Both the position numbers and the translations under genes were made by a program. DNA of 37,564 nt. It comes from CAZYMF01 sp964648215. GTDB lineage: Bacteria > Desulfobacterota > Binatia > HRBIN30 > JACQVA1. The DNA lies in NCBI GenBank assembly GCA_964648215.1, contig CAZYMF010000027.1:1-37564 (forward strand), given 5' to 3'. Shown piece by piece: positions 1-7,752 of this stretch; position 1 is the stretch's first letter, and each line of letters opens with the position of its first letter. The notes under the pieces are model-generated. The model saw only the letters and a list, made by a program, of their open reading frames with translations, was not told where the DNA came from and ran no database searches.

Positions 1-204
1 AAGGTTCAGAAGTTTCTCTCGCAGCCCTTCTTCGTCGCCGAGGCCTTCACCGGCCGCGCCGGCGAGTACGTGAAGCTGGCCGACACCATCCGCGGCTTCA
101 AGGAGATCGTCGAGGGCAAGCACGACGACCTGCCGGAGCAGGCTTTCTACATGCTGGGCACGATCGAGGACGTGATCGCGCGGGCCAAGGAGATGGCGGC
201 TTAG
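1..204 (+). CDS. atpD: ATP synthase F1 subunit beta, C-terminal fragment
   Basis: The gene enters the window already open and ends at TAG 202-204, leaving 67 residues of the beta subunit's C-terminal helical domain. The visible sequence FLSQPFFVAEAFTG, followed by GEYVKLADTIRGFKEI and LPEQAFYMLGTIEDVI, is the highly conserved end of AtpD. Beta carries the catalytic nucleotide sites of F1, but those lie upstream of the window. The epsilon gene starts six bases after the stop, the usual operon order atpAGDC. Identification is certain; only the truncation by the window edge limits the description. Confidence 0.97.
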   Translation, partial: KVQKFLSQPFFVAEAFTGRAGEYVKLADTIRGFKEIVEGKHDDLPEQAFYMLGTIEDVIARAKEMAA

Positions 205-210
205 CCGGCC

Positions 211-618
211 ATGAGCGACTCTTTCCAACTGCGCATCGTCACGCCGACGCGGCAGCTGCTCGACGAGTCGGTGAACGAGGTCACCGCGCCCGGCACCGTC
301 GGCGAGCTCGGCGTGCTGCCCGAGCACACCACCTTTCTCGGCTCGCTGGAGATCGGTACCCTGAGCTACCGCAGCGGGCCCACCGGCCGCCGCCTGGCCA
401 TTCGCGGCGGCTTCGCCGAGGTGGCCGACGACGTCATGACCGTTCTCGCCGACCAGGCGCAGTTCGCCGAAGAGATCGATCCGGGACGGGCGCAATCGGA
501 TCTGCAGGCCGCGATCGAGAAGCTGAAGGGTCTGTCCCCGCTCGACGAGGAGTATGCCCTCGCCGACGCCGACCGCCGCTGGGCCGAGATCCGTCTGGCC
601 GTCGCCGGCCAGCGCTGA
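211..618 (+). CDS. atpC: ATP synthase F1 subunit epsilon
   Basis: A 135-residue protein of normal epsilon length. It has the N-terminal beta-sandwich (FQLRIVTPTRQLLDE, then the conserved GELGVLPEHTTFLGSL around residues 29-44, and IRGGFAEV around 64-71) and a C-terminal helical pair with ADQAQFAEEID and a charged tail. Epsilon joins gamma in the central stalk and regulates ATP hydrolysis. The ATG lies six bases after the atpD stop. The nearest purine-rich sequence (AAGGAG) is 18 bases upstream, inside atpD, so translation probably depends on coupling. The next gene is convergent and ends only ten bases away, so the ATP operon ends here. Confidence 0.95.
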   Translation: MSDSFQLRIVTPTRQLLDESVNEVTAPGTVGELGVLPEHTTFLGSLEIGTLSYRSGPTGRRLAIRGGFAEVADDVMTVLADQAQFAEEIDPGRAQSDLQAAIEKLKGLSPLDEEYALADADRRWAEIRLAVAGQR

Positions 619-628
619 GCGCGTCTGC

Positions 629-1576
629 TCACGCCGCGCGCGCGGCGGGGATCACCTCTTCGGCGAACGCCTGGATCTCGTCGAGGAAGTACGGGGCGAA
701 GCTCATGAAGATGAAGTGGGTCACGCCCACCTTGCGATAGCTCTCGATCTTGTCGAGGCACTCCTGCTTGTCGCCGATCATCATCTGCTTGCGCGCCTGG
801 TCGGGTGAGGCCTGCGCCATGGCGGCGATGAGGTTCGACATGAACTCCTCGCGCTCGGGCTTGGCCTTGTAGCAGAGCGACATCATCACCGTCTTCTCGA
901 TCTGCTCGGTGTCGCGCTGCACCGTGTCGCCGTGGCGGCCGATGACGTCGATCAGCTGCTTCATCCGCTCGGGGTTGCCGGTGGCGTTCCACATGTCGGC
1001 GTGCTTGGCCACCAGCTTGAGCAGGACCTTCTCGCCCGTGCCGCCGATGAGAATCGGCGGGTGCGGCTGCTGCACGGGCTTGGGAAGACCCATCGCATCG
1101 GTCACCGTGTAATGCTTGCCGTGCACCGTCGTCTTCGGCTGCGTGAGCATGCCGCGGATGATCTGACAGGCCTCGTCGAGGGCGTCGAGACGCCCGCGGA
1201 CGGTCTTGAAGTCGATGCCGAAGTTGCTGTGCTCGAGCTCGAACCAGCCGGCGCCGATGCCGAGGTTGAGACGCCCGTTGCTGATGTGATCGAGCGTCGC
1301 CGCCATCTTCGCCGTCAGGCACGGGTGGCGGTAGGTGTTGCCGTTCACCATGTGGCCGATGCGCGCCCGCTTGGTCGCCTGCGCCAGCGCGCTCAGCGTC
1401 GTCCAGCCCTCCATGCAGGGGCCTTCCGGGTCGGTGAAGATGGGGTAGAAGTGATCGAAGTTCCACAGCGAATCGTAGCCCCACGCATCGGCTTTCTGCC
1501 ACACGTCGAGCATCTGCGACCACTCGACGTTCTGCTGCCCGGTCTGGATGCCGAAGCGAACCGGATGCTTGCTCAT
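629..1576 (-). CDS. Luciferase-like (probably F420-dependent) oxidoreductase
   Basis: A 315-residue TIM-barrel protein of the bacterial luciferase-like monooxygenase superfamily. Family features include the N-terminal strand VRFGIQTGQQ, AWGYDSLWNFDHFYP (around residues 31-45), ARIGHMVNGNTYRHP, NGRLNLGIGAGWFELEH (the GxGxGW phosphate/cofactor loop), PPILIGGTGEKVL and the C-terminal HFIFMSFAPYF. It most resembles the mycobacterial Rv1855c-type subgroup (TIGR03560), proposed to use coenzyme F420. FMN cannot be excluded and the substrate is unknown. The ATG at 1576 follows GGAGGG by a few bases, which favours it over the upstream in-frame start at 1621. It stands alone, convergent with atpC. Confidence 0.88.
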   Translation of the reverse strand: MSKHPVRFGIQTGQQNVEWSQMLDVWQKADAWGYDSLWNFDHFYPIFTDPEGPCMEGWTTLSALAQATKRARIGHMVNGNTYRHPCLTAKMAATLDHISNGRLNLGIGAGWFELEHSNFGIDFKTVRGRLDALDEACQIIRGMLTQPKTTVHGKHYTVTDAMGLPKPVQQPHPPILIGGTGEKVLLKLVAKHADMWNATGNPERMKQLIDVIGRHGDTVQRDTEQIEKTVMMSLCYKAKPEREEFMSNLIAAMAQASPDQARKQMMIGDKQECLDKIESYRKVGVTHFIFMSFAPYFLDEIQAFAEEVIPAARAA

Positions 1577-1758
1577 ACGCCCTCCTTGCCCGCCGCGGCG
1601 AGCCCTCCTGGTGTTCCACACGCTTGGATTTGCGCCCTACGCTACACGCACGCCACGGTTCTATCCAGCCCCGCCCGACTTTCGGCGACCGCATCGATGA
1701 TGTAGCTTGCTGGCGTCGTACCCACGGCAAAATTCCGAGATGGAGCTTGACGAAAACG

Positions 1759-1872
1759 ATGTCCGACCCTGCCGAACAGCATCGCAAGAACAAGCGAGAG
1801 TTCCTCGTTGCCATGGCCGCCTTCGTTGCCCTGGTGATCATCGCCTTCATCCTCGTCGCGTACTATTTCTGA
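1759..1872 (+). CDS. Small single-pass membrane protein, 37 aa
   Basis: A short reading frame beginning MSDPAEQHRKNKREF and continuing as one hydrophobic helix (about residues 17-36, rich in V, I, A and F) that ends at the C-terminus with YYF. A charged, lysine/arginine-rich N-terminus before a terminal membrane helix suggests a cytoplasm-facing tail. A GGAG lies about 13 bases before the ATG. The frame is open further upstream (to 1624), but that part has no hydrophobic or conserved character and overlaps the divergent promoter region, so I prefer the short form. It precedes the secreted transglutaminase gene by 42 bases and may share its transcript. Function unknown. Confidence 0.6.
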   Translation: MSDPAEQHRKNKREFLVAMAAFVALVIIAFILVAYYF

Positions 1873-1914
1873 CGCCGCTGCCGGCGGTGAAAACCCTTTC
1901 CGGGAGGAATTCGG

Positions 1915-2961
1915 ATGGCGAAATGGATCGTGTCGCTCGGCGTCGTGTTCGTTTGCCTGCTGTTGCCCTCGGCGGCATCGGCCGCGGAGGATGCTTGGAC
2001 CCAGCCGGCGCGGTACGGCTTCGAGTACCGGGTGGACTTTCCCGCCTTGACGGGGGTCGAGGCCGACCACCTGCGAGTCTGGATCCCGTACCCGGCACAG
2101 ACCGACCACCAGAAGGTGCTGTCCGCCGACATCGATTCGCCGTGGCCGTACAAGATTCACACGGACGGCTTCGGCAACCGCGTGGTCTACCTGGAGGGGC
2201 GGGGCGTGCCAAACAAGCCGCTGGTCATGCGCTTCACCGTCGAGCGGTGGCCCTCGGATGGCGTGCGGCTGAACGAGATTCGGGCCGACACCCCGCTCGA
2301 CCCCAAACGCTACCTGCACGCGGACAAGCTCATTCCCCTCGGCGGATTGATCAAGCAGGTCGCGGAGCAGCAGAGCCGCGGCCACAAAACCGAGGCCGAG
2401 AAGATCCGCGCCTTCTACGACTACGTCGTCAAGACGATGCGCTACAACAAGGACGGCACCGGCTGGGGCCGGGGCGACGCCGTCTGGGCCTGCACCAACA
2501 AGCGCGGCAACTGCACCGATTTTCACTCGCTGTTCATCGGCATGGCTCGCAGCGAAAACATTCCGGCGCGCTTTTTCATCGGATTTCCGATCCCGGACGC
2601 GGCGAGCGGTGAGATCCCGGGCTATCACTGCTGGGCGGAGTACTACGATCGCACGCGCGGCTGGGTGCCGATCGACGCCAGCGAAGCCAACAAGAGCGGC
2701 CAGACGGACGCGTATTTCGGCAGGCTGCCGAACGATCGGATCCAGCTCACCAACGGCCGGGATCTGACTCTGGTGCCACCGCAGCAAGGGGCGCCGCTGA
2801 ACTATTTCATCTTTCCCTACGCCGAAGCGGACGGGAAGCCCTTGGCCAAGATCCCTGCCCGCTTTCACTTCGAGAGACTCCCGATCACGTCGGCGCCGGA
2901 ACGGTTCCGATCAGACGGATCGGTCGGATCGGACCGATCGGTCAGAGAAGGCGGCGGGTAG
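1915..2961 (+). CDS. Secreted transglutaminase-like cysteine protein
   Basis: A 348-residue protein with a signal peptide (MAKWIVSLGVVFVCLLLPSA, cleavage probably after ASA-A near residue 24). It has a transglutaminase-like/arylamine-acetyltransferase-fold core with the complete Cys-His-Asp triad: C200 in NKRGNCTDFHSLF, H238 in GYHCWAEYY and D254 in WVPIDASEA. Bacterial members are mostly periplasmic proteases or peptide-modifying enzymes; the substrate is unknown. GGGAGG lies just before the ATG, a strong ribosome site. The last about 20 codons (after FHFERLPITSAPERF) are built from an 18-bp-periodic DNA repeat (2914-2943) and read RSDGSVGSDRSVRE. The natural C-terminus therefore appears replaced or extended by the repeat. 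Confidence 0.85.
   Translation: MAKWIVSLGVVFVCLLLPSAASAAEDAWTQPARYGFEYRVDFPALTGVEADHLRVWIPYPAQTDHQKVLSADIDSPWPYKIHTDGFGNRVVYLEGRGVPNKPLVMRFTVERWPSDGVRLNEIRADTPLDPKRYLHADKLIPLGGLIKQVAEQQSRGHKTEAEKIRAFYDYVVKTMRYNKDGTGWGRGDAVWACTNKRGNCTDFHSLFIGMARSENIPARFFIGFPIPDAASGEIPGYHCWAEYYDRTRGWVPIDASEANKSGQTDAYFGRLPNDRIQLTNGRDLTLVPPQQGAPLNYFIFPYAEADGKPLAKIPARFHFERLPITSAPERFRSDGSVGSDRSVREGGG
2914..2943. repeat. 18-bp-periodic palindromic repeat, copy A
   Basis: Structure: 12-mer GACGGATCGGTC (2914-2925), spacer GGATCG (2926-2931), 12-mer GACCGATCGGTC (2932-2943). The second 12-mer is its own reverse complement. The 26 bases 2918-2943 are identical to 3362-3387 in copy B. This copy lies in the last codons of the transglutaminase-like gene and ends 70 bases before the start of the four-helix-bundle gene. 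Confidence 0.9.
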
Positions 2962-3013
2962 CGAAGAAGCCTAGGTCTAGGCAGGCGCACCGGGGCTGCA
3001 CTAGCTTCGGGCC

Positions 3014-3781
3014 ATGCACACCTCCGCGTTGCGGCCACACGGTGGCTACCGGCGCCTGCGTTCGTTCCAGGCGGCGGAGATCGTCTACGACGGCACGGTG
3101 GCCTTCTGCGAGCGCTTCGTCGACAGACGCTCGCGCACGCGGGACCAGATGGTGCAGGCCGCCCGCAGCGGGCGACAGAACATCGCCGAGGGCAGCCGCG
3201 CTGCGGCGGCATCGAGCCAGACGGAGCTACGGCTCGTCAACGTGGCCCGCGCCAGCCTCGATGAGCTGCTGCTCGACTACGAGGATTTTCTGCGCCAGCG
3301 CGGGCTGCAGCTTTGGGGCAAGGATGATCCGCGCGCCCGAAGGGTGCGCGCTATGGGGACCGATCGGTCGGATCGGACCGATCGGTCCGAGAAGACGCCC
3401 TACGATCGCTACCGCCCGCTGGTCGAGAAGGCCGACGCCGAGACCGCGGCCAACACACTGATCTGCCTGCTTCACCAGGCCAACTATCTGCTCGATCGCC
3501 AGATCCACGGCCTCGAGCGGCAGTTCGTCGAGGCAGGCGGCTACAGCGAGCGGCTGGCCGCGGCCCGGCTCGACGAGCGGCGTCGGCAGGCGGCGGATCG
3601 GACGGATCTGTCGGATCGGTCCGATCGGTCGGATCGGTCCGACAAGCCACCCGCCTCCCCCGCTTGCCCGGTCTGCGGCAAGCCCATGGCCTTGCGCACG
3701 GCCCGCCGCGGACCGCGGGTCGGCTCGCAGTTCTGGGGCTGCTCGGGGTACCCGCAGTGCGCGACGACGCAGCCCGTGTAG
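3014..3781 (+). CDS. Four-helix-bundle protein with suffix domain and C4 zinc ribbon
   Basis: A 255-residue three-part protein. Residues about 14-100 match the four-helix-bundle family related to the 23S rRNA intervening-sequence proteins (LRSFQAAEIVYDGTVAFCER, QMVQAARSGRQNIAEGS, then the acidic LDELLLDYEDFLRQ). Residues about 128-185 (TPYDRYRPLVEKADAETAAN, then LICLLHQANYLLDRQI) match the separate suffix domain found behind such bundles. Residues 218-249 form a topoisomerase-type C4 zinc ribbon (C218, C221, C243, C249; FWGCSGYPQC). The two linkers, TDRSDRTDRSEK (116-127) and the SDRSDRSDRSDK stretch (200-211), are encoded by repeat copies B and C. The ATG at 3014 has no clear ribosome site. 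A nucleic-acid-binding role is inferred from the zinc ribbon and family; no function is established. Confidence 0.82.
   Translation: MHTSALRPHGGYRRLRSFQAAEIVYDGTVAFCERFVDRRSRTRDQMVQAARSGRQNIAEGSRAAAASSQTELRLVNVARASLDELLLDYEDFLRQRGLQLWGKDDPRARRVRAMGTDRSDRTDRSEKTPYDRYRPLVEKADAETAANTLICLLHQANYLLDRQIHGLERQFVEAGGYSERLAAARLDERRRQAADRTDLSDRSDRSDRSDKPPASPACPVCGKPMALRTARRGPRVGSQFWGCSGYPQCATTQPV
3358..3387. repeat. 18-bp-periodic palindromic repeat, copy B (domain linker 1)
   Basis: Two perfect copies of the self-complementary 12-mer GACCGATCGGTC (3358-3369 and 3376-3387) separated by GGATCG. It is in frame in the four-helix-bundle gene and encodes TDRSDRTDRS, exactly between the bundle and the suffix domain. 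Its reading frame differs from that of copy A, so identity is conserved at DNA level rather than as peptide. Confidence 0.92.
3595..3643. repeat. 18-bp-periodic palindromic repeat, copy C (domain linker 2)
   Basis: Three GGATCG spacers (3595-3600, 3613-3618, 3631-3636), each exactly 18 bases apart, alternate with 12-mers GACGGATCTGTC, GTCCGATCGGTC and a truncated GTCCGAC. It encodes the SDRSDRSD linker between the suffix domain and the zinc ribbon of the four-helix-bundle protein. Confidence 0.92.
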
Positions 3782-3836
3782 CGCATCGCGTTGCGGCCAC
3801 TGCCGGGCCTTGATAGGCGAAGGCGCGGAGGGGTTT

Positions 3837-5255
3837 ATGGCCAGCGACGATCTTCATTTCATGCCCGCTCACCAGCTCGCCGCGCTGATCCGCCGGCGCG
3901 AGCTCTCGCCCGTCGACCTGATGGAGACGACGCTGCGGCGCATCGAGGCGGTGAACTCGAAGGTCAACGCCTTCGTCAGCATGTTCCGGCCCGAGAAACT
4001 GCTGGCCGAGGCCCGCAGCGTGGCGGATCGTATCGCGCGCGGCGAGGAGATCGGGCCGCTGGCCGGCCTGCCGCTGGGCGTGAAGGATCTCGAGGACACG
4101 GTCGGTTTGCCCAATACCCACGGCTCGCTGTTGTTCAAGGACGTGATCGCCGACCGCGACGCGGTTCAGGTCGCCCGCCTCAAACAGGCCGGCGCCATCG
4201 TCGTCGGCAAGACCAACACGCCCGAGTTCGGCTACACCGCGTTCACCTCCAATCGCGTCTACGGCACCACCCGCAACCCGTGGCAGCTCGAGCGCACGCC
4301 GGGCGGCTCGAGTGGCGGGTCGAGTGCGGCGCTGGCGGCCGGGCTGGTGCCCCTGGCCACCGCTTCCGACGGCGGCGGCTCGGTGCGCATTCCCGCCTCG
4401 TTCACCGGCCTGTTCGGCCTCAAGCCGAGCAACGGCCGCATCCCGTGGGGGCCGGAGGAAACCCTGCGCCTGTCCGCCACCATCGTCAGCGGTCCGCTCA
4501 CCCGCTGCGTGCGCGACGCCGCCCTGTGGCTCGACGTCACCGCCGGGCCCGTTGAGAGCGATCCCTACTCGCTCCCCAAGCCCGACTATTCCTATGTCGA
4601 CGTGGTCGACCGCGACCCCGGCCGCCTGCGCATCGCCTACAACCCGACCTTCGGCTACGCCAGCGTCGCGCGCGAGGTCCGGCGCGAGGTCGAGGCCGCG
4701 CTGAAGGCGCTGGAGAGCTGCGGCCACAGCGTCGAGCTGGTCGACGACAGCCTGCCCGACGTCATCATTCCCTGGGTCAGCCTGATGTGCGCCGAGGACT
4801 TCGGCCTGAACGCCGATCACATCGCCGGGCGCGAGCACCTGCTCGATCCCGGCTACGTTCCCGGCATCGATCTGGGAAGGCAACTCACGGCCGAGAGCCT
4901 GGCCGAGATCCAGCGCAACCGCACCGCGCTGGTGCGCTACCTCGACGGCCTGTTCGGCCGCTTCGACCTGCTCGCCTCGCCGACGGTGGCCAGCCCTCCG
5001 TTCGGCGCCGCCGGCCCGTTGCCCTTCGAGGTCGACGGACAGCCGGTCACCTCCCCCGGCGGCTCGATCGCCTTCACCTACCCGTTCAACTTCTCCGCCC
5101 ACCCCGCGGTGTCACTGCGCGCCGGCTTTACCGACGACGGCCTGCCCGTCGGCCTGCAGCTGGTCTCGCGCCGGCTGCGCGAAGACCTGCTGCTGCAGGT
5201 CTCGCGACAGTACGAGCAAGCGCGCCCGTGGGCCGACCGCTGGCCGGCGCTCTGA
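3837..5255 (+). CDS. Amidase signature family hydrolase
   Basis: A 472-residue amidase of the Ser-cisSer-Lys class. Catalytic Lys83 lies in LAGLPLGVKDLEDT, the cis-serine S158 in TPGGSSGGSSAA, and nucleophile S182 in SDGGGSVRIPAS. The 24-residue distance between the two serines is the family standard. These enzymes hydrolyse carboxylic amides or act as GatA-like glutaminases. Without gatB or gatC nearby a stand-alone amide hydrolase is likelier, and no signal peptide is seen, so it should be cytoplasmic. The ATG at 3837 follows GGAGGGG closely, which decides against the in-frame start at 3810. It is convergent with the Lon-like gene (ten bases between stops). Confidence 0.9.
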   Translation: MASDDLHFMPAHQLAALIRRRELSPVDLMETTLRRIEAVNSKVNAFVSMFRPEKLLAEARSVADRIARGEEIGPLAGLPLGVKDLEDTVGLPNTHGSLLFKDVIADRDAVQVARLKQAGAIVVGKTNTPEFGYTAFTSNRVYGTTRNPWQLERTPGGSSGGSSAALAAGLVPLATASDGGGSVRIPASFTGLFGLKPSNGRIPWGPEETLRLSATIVSGPLTRCVRDAALWLDVTAGPVESDPYSLPKPDYSYVDVVDRDPGRLRIAYNPTFGYASVAREVRREVEAALKALESCGHSVELVDDSLPDVIIPWVSLMCAEDFGLNADHIAGREHLLDPGYVPGIDLGRQLTAESLAEIQRNRTALVRYLDGLFGRFDLLASPTVASPPFGAAGPLPFEVDGQPVTSPGGSIAFTYPFNFSAHPAVSLRAGFTDDGLPVGLQLVSRRLREDLLLQVSRQYEQARPWADRWPAL

Positions 5256-5265
5256 GATTGCCCCG

Positions 5266-7752
5266 CTACTTCGGCGGCGTCGGGGGTGGCGCCGGCGGTG
5301 TCGGGGCGGCCGGCGCCGCCGAGCTCTGCTGCGCCGCCGTCACGGCAAAGCGCCGCAGGCCCTCGGCGAGCTGGCGCAGGCGTCGCGAGGCGAGATGGTG
5401 GACCGTACCTTCCTCGCTCACGTTGCCGGCCTTGGAGCCGGTGAGGACCTCGATCCCCTCGTCGATCGTGCGCACCGGGAAGAGGTGAAACTTCCCGTTG
5501 CGGATGGCGTCGATCACCTCGGAGCGTAGCACCAGCCCCTCGACGTTCTGCGCCGGCATCATTACGCCCTGCTTGCCGGTGAGACCGATCGCCTGGCAGA
5601 CGGCGAAGAAACCCTCGACCTTCTCGTTGATGCCGCCGATGGGCTGGATCTCGCCCCACTGGTTGACGCTCCCGGTCACCGCGATGTCCTGCCGCAGCGG
5701 CACCTCGCTCAGACTCGACAGCAGCGCGTACAGCTCGGTCGAGGAAGCGCTGTCGCCGTCGATGCCCGAGTACGACTGCTCGAACACGATGCTGGCCGAG
5801 AGGCTGAGCGGAAAGTCCTGCGCGTAGGTGCGCCGCAGATAGCCGGTCAGGATGAGCATGCCCTTGTCGTGGATGTGGCCGCTCATCTGCGCCTCGCGCT
5901 CGACGTTGATGATCCCCTGCGTGCCCATCGACACCGCCGCGGTGACGCGCGAGGGGCGGCCGAACTCGTAGCCGCCGAGGTTGAGCACGGCCAGGCCGTT
6001 GACCTGGCCCACCTTGGCGCCGTCGACGTCGACCAGCAGCACACCGTCGCCAATCAGCTCGCGAATCTTCTCCTCGACGCGGTTGAGACGGAAGACGCGT
6101 TGCTCCAAGGCTTTCTGCACGTGGGCGTCGTCGACCTCCTTCGCGTCGGCCTTGGCGCACCAGTAGGCCGACTCGCGCATGACGTCGGCCATCTCGTTCC
6201 ACTGCGTCGGCAGCTTGCGGCGGTCGTTCAGCGCGCGCGCGCCGAACTCCATCAGCCGGGCCACCGCCGCGGCGCGAAACGGCGGCAGCTTCTCGTCCCG
6301 CGCGATGCGAGCGACCTGGGCGACGAAGTTGGATCGAGCCTCGGCCGCGTCGGCCTCGAAGCCGAAGTCGGCGCGCACCTTGAAGATGTCCTGGAACTCC
6401 TCGTCGAGGAAGTAGAGCAGCTGGAAGATCTCCGTGGGTCCGGTGAGCACCACGCGGGTGGCGATCTTCATCGGCTCGGGCTTGAGGGTCGTGGTGGCGA
6501 AGAGCGCGAAAGGGTCGTAGGTCTCGATCTCCAGCTCCTCGCTCTTCAGACAGCGCTTGAGCGCGCGCCACACCAGCGGCTCCGACAACGCGTCCATGAC
6601 GTTGAGAACGATGCAGCCGCCGTGGGCGCGCAGCAGCGAGCCGGCCTTGATACGGGTGAAGTTGGCGACCAGCTTTCCCGAAGGGTCGACCATGCGCTCG
6701 ACCGCGCCGAACAGGTTCTTGTAGGCGGGGGACGACTCGACGATGATCGGCGCCCCGGTGGTGGCGCTGTTGTCGACCAGGACGTTGACCTCGTAGTCCA
6801 CCAGCCCATCCTGCGCCCCGCCGCCCATCATGCCGGCGAGAGGAAAGGGCATCTGCTGCGGCTGCTGCTCGCGGAACACGTCGAGGTTGTCGAGCATGTG
6901 CTCGCGGACCTCGGTGAGGTACTGGCGTACCTCGGGGCTGTCGTGGCGCTGGGCGATTTCCTCGACCAGGGGGGTGATCACCTCGGCGGCGACGCGACGC
7001 TCGACGGCCTTCACCTCGCGCCCGAGCCGGTGCCCGAGGGCCTGCTGCCGGCGCAGCATGGTCTTCACCTCGCGGGACAGCTCGCGCTCGCGCTGGCGCA
7101 GGTCGTTCTGCTCCTTCTCGCTCAGCTTCTGAAACTCCTCGGGCTCCATCGGCTTGCCGTCACTCTTGAGAGGAATGAAGAAGATTCCCCCCTGGGGGTG
7201 GAACTGGACGACGAAGCCCTTCTCCTGCGCCTTCTGCTGCAGCTCCTTGGCGATCTCCTCGCCTTCGTGACCGTAGCGCTCGGAGAGCTGCTCCTTCTCC
7301 TCCTCGAACGTCTCCTTGCGAAAGGTCTCGGGCAGCAGCCGCTTGAGGTCCTCGACCAGCTCTTGCATCTCGCGGCGGAGCTGCTTCCCGTGCCCGGCAG
7401 CAAGGTAGAAGGCGCGGGGGCGATCGCGGTTCTGGAAGTTCTGTACCAGCACGCGATCGCCGGGGCGCGGGAGATTCTTGGTGAAGTCCGCCAGCAGCGC
7501 CGCCAGCGTCTGCTCCCGGTGCGTGCCGCCGAGACCGCAGACGTAGATGTTGTAGCCGGCGTGGTCGATGCGCAGGCCGAGCTCGAGCGCGGCCAGGGCG
7601 CGTTCCTGCCCCAGCCAGTCGGGGCTCGCGCTCACGCTGGCGGTGCTGTCGAACTTCAGCTCCTCCGCCGGTACGGAGAAGGAGGCCTCCTCCACCGACA
7701 GCTCGCGGGGTGGGGCGGCAGGCTGAACCTGCGTGCGCTCTTCTCCGGTCAC
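5266..7752 (-). CDS. Lon-like ATP-dependent protease (AAA_32/S16 type)
   Basis: An 828-residue protein of the Lon-related family with an N-terminal AAA_32-type domain and a C-terminal S16 protease domain. The catalytic dyad is S668 (GIDGDSASSTELYALLS) and K711 (GGINEKVEGFF); the 43-residue spacing equals that in Lon. The expected P-loop position reads GLGGTHREQT (residues 73-82), with no Walker-A lysine, so ATP use through a canonical site is doubtful. A long charged coiled region (about 110-240) and a proline/alanine tail (APTPPAPPPTPPK) are also present. It starts with GTG at 7752, overlapping the Hsp20 stop as GTGA. The frame is open upstream, but that part shadows hsp20. Likely role: protein quality control. 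Confidence 0.9.
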   Translation of the reverse strand: MTGEERTQVQPAAPPRELSVEEASFSVPAEELKFDSTASVSASPDWLGQERALAALELGLRIDHAGYNIYVCGLGGTHREQTLAALLADFTKNLPRPGDRVLVQNFQNRDRPRAFYLAAGHGKQLRREMQELVEDLKRLLPETFRKETFEEEKEQLSERYGHEGEEIAKELQQKAQEKGFVVQFHPQGGIFFIPLKSDGKPMEPEEFQKLSEKEQNDLRQRERELSREVKTMLRRQQALGHRLGREVKAVERRVAAEVITPLVEEIAQRHDSPEVRQYLTEVREHMLDNLDVFREQQPQQMPFPLAGMMGGGAQDGLVDYEVNVLVDNSATTGAPIIVESSPAYKNLFGAVERMVDPSGKLVANFTRIKAGSLLRAHGGCIVLNVMDALSEPLVWRALKRCLKSEELEIETYDPFALFATTTLKPEPMKIATRVVLTGPTEIFQLLYFLDEEFQDIFKVRADFGFEADAAEARSNFVAQVARIARDEKLPPFRAAAVARLMEFGARALNDRRKLPTQWNEMADVMRESAYWCAKADAKEVDDAHVQKALEQRVFRLNRVEEKIRELIGDGVLLVDVDGAKVGQVNGLAVLNLGGYEFGRPSRVTAAVSMGTQGIINVEREAQMSGHIHDKGMLILTGYLRRTYAQDFPLSLSASIVFEQSYSGIDGDSASSTELYALLSSLSEVPLRQDIAVTGSVNQWGEIQPIGGINEKVEGFFAVCQAIGLTGKQGVMMPAQNVEGLVLRSEVIDAIRNGKFHLFPVRTIDEGIEVLTGSKAGNVSEEGTVHHLASRRLRQLAEGLRRFAVTAAQQSSAAPAAPTPPAPPPTPPK

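Noticed and set aside
2914..3643. CRISPR array
   Set aside because: The units are 18 bp with 6-bp constant spacers, lie within coding sequence and lack unique spacers or cas genes.
3837..5255. GatA subunit of the Glu-tRNA(Gln) amidotransferase
   Set aside because: No gatB or gatC nearby, and the same family occurs a second time at 19.2 kb; a general amidase is safer for both.
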